DNA of 5,424 nucleotides. It comes from DASYQV01 sp036005125 (GTDB taxonomy: Bacteria; Acidobacteriota; Vicinamibacteria; Vicinamibacterales; UBA2999). Below are positions 1-4,625 of the stretch, piece by piece. The stretch covers positions 1 through 5,424 of the forward strand of contig DASYQV010000225.1 of the NCBI GenBank assembly GCA_036005125.1, written 5' to 3'. A program made the position numbers and the translations under genes. Numbering within the stretch: position 1 is the stretch's first letter; every line of letters begins with the position of its first letter. The notes under the pieces were generated by a model that did no database searches, was not told where the DNA came from, and was given only the letters and a program-made list of their open reading frames with translations.

Positions 1-351
1 CTCACGTATTACTTCGTCGCGCTGCCCGAGACGGCCTCGCTCGGCGCGCTCGTGCGGGTGGCCCATCAGCGCTGGGCGATCGAACAGCAATACCAAGAAC
101 GCAAAAGCGAGCTCGGGTTGGATCACTTCGAAGGCCGCAGCGATCCCGGCTGGCACCATCATGTCGTGCTGACGGCCGTCGCGCACGCGTACATCCAACA
201 CGAACGTCTGCGTCGAGGGAGCGCGGGCCTGACGTTCCCGGCGGTCTGCGCGATCGTCCAGGAAATCTTGACGGCGTTGCTCTTTGCGGCGAAACCGCGC
301 TACATGCATTGGATGGAAGAAGCGAAACGTAACCTTCAACTACGGATCTGA
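1..351 (+). CDS. IS701-type transposase, C-terminal part (5' end outside window)
   Basis: This is the last 116 residues of a DDE transposase that would cut and join the ends of its own insertion sequence. The frame is open from base 1 and stops at TGA 349-351, so the true start lies left of the window; the GTG at 52 is internal. The fragment holds the R-3-E-6-K signature of the IS4/IS701-like DDE fold: R24, E28 and K35 of the fragment, in RWAIEQQYQERK. E28 is the likely third catalytic acid. A GLDHFEGR stretch follows, then GWHHHVVLTAVAHAY, a pairing I associate with IS701-type transposases. The two catalytic aspartates would lie upstream and cannot be checked. No right terminal repeat can be assigned, because an IS5 element interrupts the DNA ten bases after the stop. 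Family placement is from motif recall; a related IS4-superfamily group is the alternative. Confidence 0.8.
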   Translation, partial: LTYYFVALPETASLGALVRVAHQRWAIEQQYQERKSELGLDHFEGRSDPGWHHHVVLTAVAHAYIQHERLRRGSAGLTFPAVCAIVQEILTALLFAAKPRYMHWMEEAKRNLQLRI

Positions 352-361
352 CAAAGTCGAA

Positions 362-365
362 TTAA
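362..365. repeat. Target-site duplication TTAA, left copy
   Basis: TTAA directly abuts the left IS5 inverted repeat and matches the copy at 1652-1655. The duplication is palindromic, so the exact element boundary relies on the repeats starting with CAGG. Confidence 0.75.
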
Positions 366-391
366 CAGGGTGCTGAAAAAGTGACTTCCAG
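366..391 (+). repeat. IS5 left terminal inverted repeat
   Basis: 26 bp starting CAGG, with the core CTGAAAAAGTGACTTCCAG at 373-391 identical to the reverse complement of 1626-1644. The only mismatches are at 370-372. Confidence 0.9.
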
Positions 392-440
392 GGGATCGAC
401 ATCGTGATCCCGTTGTACTACCATGCTCCCGACTTTCTGA

Positions 441-447
441 AAGGAAG
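441..447 (+). promoter_or_regulatory. Ribosome binding site that decides the IS5 transposase start
   Basis: The sequence AAGGAAG lies 7 bases before ATG 455 and only 1 base before ATG 449. The spacing therefore favours 455. The upstream GTG at 404 has no comparable site. Confidence 0.6.
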
Positions 448-454
448 CATGCTG

Positions 455-1543
455 ATGCGCGGTGACGACCGACAGACCGGCTGGATGTTTAGTTACGTCT
501 CGCCTGAGGAACGCGTGCCGGCGGAGCACCCGCTGCGCGCCATCCGCCGCATGACGGATGCGATCTTCGATCGGTTGTCGCCGCAGTTTGATCGGCTGTA
601 CTCGAGAATGGGTCGACCGTCGATTCCGCCGGAGAAACTGCTGCGCGCGCTGTTGCTGCAGGGGTTCTACACGGTTCGCAGCGAGCGTCTGTTGATCGAA
701 CAGCTCCAGTACAACCTGCTGTTTCGCTGGTTCGTCGGCCTGAGCATGGACGATCCCGTGTGGGATGCCACCACGTTTACGAAGAATCGTGACCGGTTGC
801 TCGAGGGCGAGATCGCGGATGCCTTCTTTCGAGAAGTCCTGGCCGAGGCCGAGGCAGCCGGGCTGGTCTCCGATGAGCATTTCACGGTCGACGGCACCTT
901 GCTGGAGGCGTGGGCCAGCCAGAAGAGTTTCCGACGTCGCGACACGCCGCCCGACACGCCAGACGACCCGGGGAATCCCACGATCAACTTCCGCGGGGAA
1001 GAGCGCAAGAACGACACGCATCAGTCGACCACCGACTCGGATGCGCGGCTGTACAAGAAGTCGACGGGCGCCGAGGCCAAGCTCGCCTATCTGGGCCATC
1101 TGCTGATGGAGAATCGCAACGGCCTGATCGTGAATGCCATGGTGAGCGCGGCGACGGGCACGGCCGAACGCGATGCAGCGCTGACGATGCTCGGCGAGCT
1201 GCCGGACGGTGGCCGCATCACCGTTGGCGGCGACGCCAACTACGACACGCGTGACTTTGTCCGGCACACCCGCGAGATGGGCATTACGCCGCACGTGACG
1301 CAATATCCGGAGACGACACACCGGGGCAGCGCGATCGACGCGCGCACCACCCGTCATCCCGGCTACGAGATCAGCCAACGGAAGCGGAAACTTGTCGAGC
1401 AAGCCTTCGGGTGGATGAAGACCGTCGGCCTGCTGCGGAAGCTCCATCATCGCGGTGGTCCACTCGTTGATTGGATCTTCACGTTCCATGCGGCGGCCTA
1501 CAAGCTGGTCAGGCTACGACGATTGCTTGCCCAGCCGGTCTGA
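455..1543 (+). CDS. IS5-family DDE transposase, full length (362 aa)
   Basis: This protein moves the surrounding IS5-family element. The order is the usual one: an N-terminal region starting MRGDDRQTG, a DUF772-type helical DNA-binding segment around residues 20-110 (with GRPSIPPEKLLRALLLQ and NLLFRWFVGL), then a Transposase_11-type RNase H fold. Catalytic residues are in place: D146 in FTVDGTLLEAW, D260 in GGDANYD and E315 in RKLVEQAFGWMK. The last gives the R-3-E-6-K signature with R311, E315 and K322. There are no internal stops, and the length is typical of the family. I chose ATG 455 because of the well-spaced AAGGAAG and because relatives I recall begin MRG(D/E)DR; the frame extends upstream to a GTG at 404 and an ATG at 449. 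A 375-codon open frame on the opposite strand is a shadow of this gene. Confidence 0.93.
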   Translation: MRGDDRQTGWMFSYVSPEERVPAEHPLRAIRRMTDAIFDRLSPQFDRLYSRMGRPSIPPEKLLRALLLQGFYTVRSERLLIEQLQYNLLFRWFVGLSMDDPVWDATTFTKNRDRLLEGEIADAFFREVLAEAEAAGLVSDEHFTVDGTLLEAWASQKSFRRRDTPPDTPDDPGNPTINFRGEERKNDTHQSTTDSDARLYKKSTGAEAKLAYLGHLLMENRNGLIVNAMVSAATGTAERDAALTMLGELPDGGRITVGGDANYDTRDFVRHTREMGITPHVTQYPETTHRGSAIDARTTRHPGYEISQRKRKLVEQAFGWMKTVGLLRKLHHRGGPLVDWIFTFHAAAYKLVRLRRLLAQPV

Positions 1544-1625
1544 CGACGGGGACGAGTGGAGCGCATCGCCACCTAACCACATAACGATGGAACAGTTGCG
1601 CTCATCAACCAATACAGGTCGGCTG

Positions 1626-1651
1626 CTGGAAGTCACTTTTTCAGTGGCCTG
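1626..1651 (-). repeat. IS5 right terminal inverted repeat
   Basis: Reverse-complement partner of 366-391, 23 of 26 positions matching. It lies 82 bp past the transposase stop codon. Confidence 0.9.
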
Positions 1652-1655
1652 TTAA
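1652..1655. repeat. Target-site duplication TTAA, right copy
   Basis: TTAA directly abuts the right IS5 inverted repeat and matches 362-365. Removing the element plus one copy rejoins the IS701-type tail to the hairpin-rich DNA on the right. Confidence 0.75.
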
Positions 1656-1945
1656 TAGTTCCTATCGTCCTCGCGCAGATTTCTCACGTATGCCGGTGAA
1701 GGCGAGACCGTTGCTCGCCGACACCTTGGAGGTTCGTGGGGTGTCGGTGTCCCAGGCGGATTCTGGGGATGGCGCGTTAGTCGTCGGTCGCCAGATCGGC
1801 GTTGATCATTACTGAGGGCACTGTTCAGGTATCGCTGAGGAGTGGCCCGCCCCCTTCCTGAAAGGCCAAGATTGCTCATAAAACCTCGCCGCAGCCCGTC
1901 TATGCCCCTACCGAACGTCTGTTTGTACGTTGTCTACCGTGCGAG
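1656..1945. other. Hairpin-rich non-coding DNA, possibly the IS701-type right end
   Basis: I find no convincing gene here. A 75-codon minus-strand frame (1652-1879) has no family features and a biased Arg/Pro composition. The stretch holds several GC-rich inverted repeats between 1695 and 1767. Once the IS5 element is removed, this DNA continues directly from the 3' end of the IS701-type transposase, so its first part may contain that element's right terminus. The left terminus is outside the window, so the boundary cannot be placed. Confidence 0.4.
1695..1747. other. Two overlapping, mutually exclusive hairpins
   Basis: Hairpin A pairs GGCGAG (1701-1706) with CTCGCC (1714-1719) across a 7-base loop. 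It can be extended by GGTG (1695-1698) with CACC (1722-1725) across a 2x2 internal loop. Hairpin B pairs CCGACACC (1718-1725) with GGTGTCGG (1740-1747), 8 perfect pairs. The two share bases 1718-1725 and cannot form together. A third small stem follows, CCCAG (1751-1755) with CTGGG (1763-1767). No T-run follows any of them, so they are not obvious intrinsic terminators. Confidence 0.4.
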
Positions 1946-2635
1946 TTAGGGACGCTCGGCTGGGCGTTCAGCCGCGCCTTCACCACTGGGGCGCGCTTCT
2001 TGTGAATTCGCCTTATCGGATGCCGCAACCGCCGACCCGTTCCCATATTCCGGAACGTTTCGCTGGTAAACGCGCCACCAGTGCGTCACCTGTGTGACGT
2101 GTTCTTTCCCGTCGGCACCAATCCCTTTCGTGACGGGGTCTCTCCCTCTTTGCAATTGTGCAACCTCGGCGCGATCGTGGATCAATACCAGCGTCATTTC
2201 GTAGATTTTTCCGCCGATTTTCATGCGCACGCGCGGATCGCGCTCGACGTTGGCCCACCACGCCTTGGAATAGGGAAACTTCTTTTGCAATCTGAAATCT
2301 CTTTCGCTTCCCTGCACGTAAAGTTTGTCGCCACGCCCGATAATGCCGATCGTCACTGAGTGGGGGATGCCGTACCAGGTACGAGTCTCGAGTATGATCG
2401 TGTTTTTTCGGCTCGGGTCATTCACCTTGTTGACCCAGTCCCAATTTGTCACGGGCTCATGGACGACTTCCCCTGTCAGCCACAATCCCGGCCTAGCGGT
2501 CCGGCCGCTTTTGGCGAACTCTTCGCTACTGGGATCGACGTATGCGGGCTCAAGGCCGGTCACGCGCAGCGTCAAGAGTGTCACGACCACGAGGGCTCCA
2601 ACGACTAGCAAGCCAATCTTCAATGCTTTCACCAT
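1946..2635 (-). CDS. Membrane-anchored protein with predicted flavin/F420-type split-barrel domain (229 aa)
   Basis: The N-terminus has Lys3 and Lys6 followed by an uninterrupted hydrophobic segment at about residues 7-24, with no clear cleavage site. I expect a single membrane anchor with the rest outside the cytoplasm. A linker (28-76, with PGLWLTGEVVHEPV at 49-62) leads to a domain at about 78-193. This reads like the PNPOx/Ddn-type split barrel: IILETRTW and IPHSVTIG strands, GDKLYVQGS, KAWWANVERDPRVRMKIGGK, then MTLVLIHDRAEVAQL. Proteins of this superfamily bind FMN or F420 and often reduce quinones or nitro compounds; the substrate here is unknown. Residues 199-229 are a polar tail rich in Ala, Glu and Pro. 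The start is supported by GGAGAA 5 bases upstream. It stands alone between mobile elements with no operon partner. Domain assignment is by eye from sequence pattern. Confidence 0.75.
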   Translation of the reverse strand: MVKALKIGLLVVGALVVVTLLTLRVTGLEPAYVDPSSEEFAKSGRTARPGLWLTGEVVHEPVTNWDWVNKVNDPSRKNTIILETRTWYGIPHSVTIGIIGRGDKLYVQGSERDFRLQKKFPYSKAWWANVERDPRVRMKIGGKIYEMTLVLIHDRAEVAQLQRGRDPVTKGIGADGKEHVTQVTHWWRVYQRNVPEYGNGSAVAASDKANSQEARPSGEGAAERPAERP

Positions 2636-2640
2636 CTTCG

Positions 2641-2646
2641 TTCTCC
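2641..2646 (-). promoter_or_regulatory. Ribosome binding site of the split-barrel gene
   Basis: On the minus strand GGAGAA is followed by 5 bases and then ATG at 2635. This supports the chosen start. I could not identify a convincing -35/-10 pair upstream. Confidence 0.6.
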
Positions 2647-2949
2647 GTACGTTTCTGTGACCTGCTGCAGATTCCGCTAGAGACAGAGCTCCCGGCTGTA
2701 GGATCCTCCATCAGAGCGAGCCCTACAACGAAAGCAGGTAAATTGATCCGGCCGCGCCGCCCCACCCCGCGAGCGGTGGAAGCGGAAGTTTGGCCCCGTA
2801 ATTACGCGAGCGTCGCATTCATCCCGTCGAGAAGAACTGCGGCGCGATTTGGTGGATCATGACGCCCACCATAGCACTTCCTCACGTCGCACGCGGGCTG
2901 GTTTCGGACAGAGGTGCAAGTCGTTCGCTGGATAACGGTATGTCGCCCA
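2647..2949. other. Non-coding stretch upstream of the split-barrel gene
   Basis: About 300 bases lie between the start of the split-barrel gene and the hairpin after the integrase remnant. Short open frames cross it on both strands, but none has a ribosome binding site, a domain or a plausible composition. It must hold the promoter of the minus-strand gene, but no clear promoter boxes stand out. I see no tRNA and no terminator with a T-run. Confidence 0.4.
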
Positions 2950-2969
2950 GGGCGGATTGAAGTCCGCCC
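2950..2969. terminator. Hairpin after the integrase remnant (weak terminator candidate)
   Basis: GGGCGGA (2950-2956) and TCCGCCC (2963-2969) form a perfect 7-bp stem around a 6-base loop, 14 bases beyond the integrase stop codon. No T-run follows on either strand, so Rho-independent termination is doubtful. Confidence 0.3.
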
Positions 2970-2983
2970 CGGCGCGATTCGGG

Positions 2984-3169
2984 TCAAGCGGCATCAGGTT
3001 CGATGCCCAATCGGTCGTTTACAGCGGCCCGGAGCTTTTGCTTGCGGCCAAGGTAGCGTTCCGTCGTCTGGATCGATACGTGGCCGAGCAGGAACTGAAT
3101 CTGATCGAGTTCCCCACCCGCAAGATGGCAGAGGCGGGCGCAGGTACGCCGATAATGCCGGCCCCGGCA
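2984..3169 (-). pseudogene. Tyrosine recombinase (phage-type integrase), C-terminal remnant
   Basis: The minus-strand frame from 3169 to the TGA at 2984-2986 encodes 61 residues that match the end of a tyrosine recombinase. Three catalytic elements are visible: an HxxR motif in HYRRTC (H5, R8 of the fragment), the second His in FLLGHVSIQTTERYL (H30), and the nucleophilic Tyr39. The expected tail follows, GRKQKLRAAVNDRLGIEP. Intact relatives run to about 300 or more residues and read something like PHDLRRTCARLCH here, so homology starts only about 12 residues before the Cys-Ala-Arg-Leu-Cys motif. Upstream the frame meets a TAA (3170-3172), then the end of the IS630 element. The catalytic Arg of the first box and the whole DNA-binding arm are missing, so the piece cannot be active. 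This style of integrase is common in soil Acidobacteriota, from memory. Confidence 0.85.
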
Positions 3170-3172
3170 TTA
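3153..3172. repeat. 20-bp near-perfect palindrome at the IS630 insertion point
   Basis: TAATGCCGGCCCCGGCATTA has two 9-bp arms around a 2-bp centre. Its last two bases are the TA copy that flanks the IS630 element, and it covers the point where recognisable integrase homology begins. Confidence 0.7.
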
Positions 3173-3195
3173 ACCCCACAGATCACCTGGGTTGA
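3173..3195 (+). repeat. IS630 terminal inverted repeat (transposase 3' side)
   Basis: Starts ACCCCA and ends CCTGGGTTGA. Mismatches with the partner fall at 3179, 3182 and 3186. The transposase stop codon (3183-3185) lies inside this repeat. Confidence 0.85.
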
Positions 3196-4138
3196 CCTCG
3201 GTAACCAGCGTGAGCGAACCATTGGCGACAATGGCGCGGCGTAATTCGATAGCGGGCGCGGCGGGCGACTCGACGCAAGTTGTCGGAGGTTCGCGGCGCG
3301 TACTTGCGGACATGTTGTTTCTGCAGCGCCCAGCCGGCCTCAATCGGATTCAGGTCGGGCGAGTAGGGCGGCAGATAGAGGACGCGGACGCCGCGCGCGT
3401 GACACATCGGTGCAACGCGAGGGTCATGATGGGCGCGCAGATTGTCCATGACCAGCACGTCGCCGGGCCGCAGCTTCGGCAGCAGATGCCTGGTGAGCCA
3501 GGCCACGAACCGGTCCGCATTCGCCGTCGCAAACATGGTCCGCAACACCACCCAGCCCCCGAGGCGGATCGCGCCGAGCAGCGTCAGCATCTTGCCCCAA
3601 TTCATCGGCACCGGGTCGATGTACTCGGTGCCCCGTTTCACCCACGTGTGACTGCGGCTCATCGCCGTGTGCACGCCGGATTCATCCAGAAAGACGAGCC
3701 GGTCGACCGCGATCGCGCGGATGCGTCTCAGGAACCGGCGCCGCTGGGCTTGGACTGCGGGCCGCGCCACCTCCGACGGCCGGCGGCGTTTTTTTTGACC
3801 ACGTAATCATGGCGATGCAACGCGCGCTTCATCGAGGAGACATGCACGCGTGCCCGCCCGCGCCGGGGCCGGTTGTACGCCGCGGTCAACTCGCCCGCCG
3901 TCGGATCGCCCAGCACGACCACCAACGCCTCGAGCTCGGCGGACGTGATCACCGATGGTGTCCCACCGGCTTTCGATCGGGGTCGGACGTGTCCCTCGCG
4001 GCGCTGCTGCGCCACCCATCGCTTGATGGTTGCCGTTCCGAGCTGAAACTGCGCGGCGAGAGTCGCATAGCTGCCCTCGCCGGCCTCGTACGCCAGTACC
4101 ACGCGCGTCCGGAGCGCCTCCGGATATGCTTCCGCCAT
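3183..4138 (-). CDS. IS630-family transposase made by -1 frameshift (about 318 aa)
   Basis: This is the enzyme that excises and inserts the IS630 element at TA sites. The first frame (4138 to 3728, 136 codons) encodes a helix-turn-helix N-terminus: YPEALRTRVVLAYEAGEGSYATLAAQF, then TATIKRWVAQQRREG. The second frame (read to the stop at 3183-3185) encodes the DDE domain: VFLDESG (first Asp), VLVMDNLRAHHDP (second Asp) and YSPDLNPIEAGW (third acid, Glu). Reading AAA AAA in frame one and slipping back one base on the A8 run at 3789-3796 joins them as VVKKKRRRPSEVARPAVQ. This matches the uninterrupted sequence I expect of relatives. The fused product is about 116 plus 202 residues. Without the shift, the first frame ends at 3728-3730 in a meaningless tail. 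No strong ribosome binding site precedes ATG 4138. An ordinary inactivating indel in the A-run is the alternative. Confidence 0.88.
3760..3796 (-). promoter_or_regulatory. Predicted -1 ribosomal frameshift site with downstream hairpin
   Basis: On the minus strand an A8 run (3789-3796) ends in C and lies exactly where the two transposase frames must be joined. Seven bases further on, GGCCG (3777-3781) can pair with CGGCC (3760-3764) to form a hairpin at a spacing usual for a frameshift stimulator. An overlapping alternative stem, GCCGCC with GGTGGC, is also possible. A-run slippage is a known way of making transposases in several IS families; its use here is inferred. Confidence 0.6.
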
Positions 4139-4182
4139 GCGCTCAGCAGATCACAGGTCGATCGCGAGCGCAAGAAGTTAGA

Positions 4183-4205
4183 TCAACCCAGCTGAACTCT
4201 GGGGT
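4183..4205 (-). repeat. IS630 terminal inverted repeat (transposase 5' side)
   Basis: Reverse-complement partner of 3173-3195, 20 of 23 positions matching. It lies 44 bp upstream of the transposase start. Confidence 0.85.
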
Positions 4206-4344
4206 TAGGCGGCTCGATCGCGGCCGCGATGTTGCCCATGTGGACCGGAGCTGCGGGAGGTGGCACTCGGTGCGTTGCCCACGTCCACCCGGCGTATTGC
4301 CGCGCACCGGTGGGCCGTTGCCCGGTCGTACTTGGTACGTTTCT
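4206..4344. other. Non-coding stretch with four GTTGCCC copies and a palindrome
   Basis: This DNA lies between the IS630 element and the hydrolase remnant. GTTGCCC occurs at 4231, 4274 and 4317, spaced 43 and 43 bases, and again at 4381 inside the remnant. Bases 4217-4230 form a perfect 14-bp palindrome, ATCGCGGCCGCGAT. No gene or homology to the missing integrase part was recognised. Confidence 0.5.
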
Positions 4345-4599
4345 TTACGCACTCGCGATGTGGGAGATCGCACTCCGCATGTTGCCCACAGGAAAGATGA
4401 TGTGGCGCTTGTGTTCCGGCGGGGTCCCCAGGTGGGCGAACATCGGCTTCTGCGATGTCTCGAGCGGGAACGTCAGATCGCTTTCGGCGTTGATCATGAG
4501 AACCGGCGCCTTCACCCGTGGAGCGAAATGGAGTTGCTCGACTTCGGGGGGGAGCCTACCCAAATGATAGCCACCGACCCCTGTCAAACGCGCCCTCAC
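4345..4599 (-). pseudogene. Alpha/beta-hydrolase domain, C-terminal remnant
   Basis: Eighty-four codons from a GTG at 4599 to the stop at 4345. They resemble the end of a dienelactone-hydrolase or prolyl-oligopeptidase-like domain, of the kind I recall fused to serine/threonine kinases in Acidobacteriota. Visible marks are LPPEVEQLHFAPRVKAPVLM, then INAESDLTFPLETSQ with Asp41 at the place of the catalytic acid, then MFAHLGTPPEHKRHIIF. The nucleophile region is absent, and the usual GH with the catalytic His reads GN (72-73) before a short unrelated tail. The same frame stays open upstream into the nuoN gene with no credible start, so this is a broken piece rather than a small gene. It begins within about 30 bases of the nuoN stop codon. 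Confidence 0.7.
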
Positions 4600-4625
4600 C
4601 TTGGCTCGGCTCTCTTCCGTCTGGT

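Larger units (their letters stand above)
366..1651 (+). mobile_element. Complete IS5-family insertion sequence (1286 bp)
   Basis: The element is delimited by 26-bp imperfect inverted repeats at 366-391 and 1626-1651. They agree at 23 of 26 positions: CAGG, three mismatches, then 19 identical bases. It is flanked on both sides by TTAA (362-365 and 1652-1655), which fits the 4-bp YTAR-type target duplication known for IS5-like elements. It carries one full-length transposase. Intact ends, an intact duplication and an intact reading frame suggest a recent insertion and possibly an active copy. It sits just downstream of the IS701-type transposase stop codon, so it probably landed inside that older element. 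IS1182 is the nearest alternative family, but the transposase motifs and the target duplication favour IS5. Confidence 0.9.
3173..4205 (-). mobile_element. Complete IS630-family insertion sequence (1033 bp)
   Basis: The element is bounded by 23-bp inverted repeats (3173-3195 and 4183-4205) that agree at 20 positions and begin ACCCCA. It is flanked by TA at 3171-3172 and 4206-4207, the target duplication characteristic of the IS630/Tc1/mariner group. It carries a transposase on the minus strand in two overlapping frames. Its length is normal for the family. All catalytic motifs and both ends are present, so it may be functional provided the frameshift works. Confidence 0.92.

Noticed and set aside
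362..1489. Long 375-codon open frame on the minus strand
   Set aside because: It lies fully antisense to the IS5 transposase, has no domain or ribosome binding site, and is Arg/Gln/Ala-rich as expected of a shadow frame in GC-rich DNA.
1652..1879. 75-codon minus-strand frame as a small gene
   Set aside because: It has no ribosome binding site, is rich in Arg/Pro, overlaps the target duplication and the hairpins, and resembles no family I know.
2957..3244. Plus-strand frame of 95 codons with acceptable composition
   Set aside because: It is antisense to the integrase remnant and runs across the IS630 boundary, so it cannot be an old gene.
3192..3806. 204-codon plus-strand open frame
   Set aside because: Antisense to the IS630 transposase DDE domain; the minus strand has the clear catalytic motifs.
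4231..4387. Degenerate CRISPR array or integron attC sites from the GTTGCCC copies
   Set aside because: The shared core is only 7-8 bases, spacing is not constant, and it does not match the GTTRRRY/RYYYAAC core sites of attC.
3173..4625. Integrase interrupted by IS630 with its 5' half on the other side
   Set aside because: The DNA beyond 4207 shows no integrase sequence in any minus-strand frame, and removal of IS630 still leaves an in-frame TAA.
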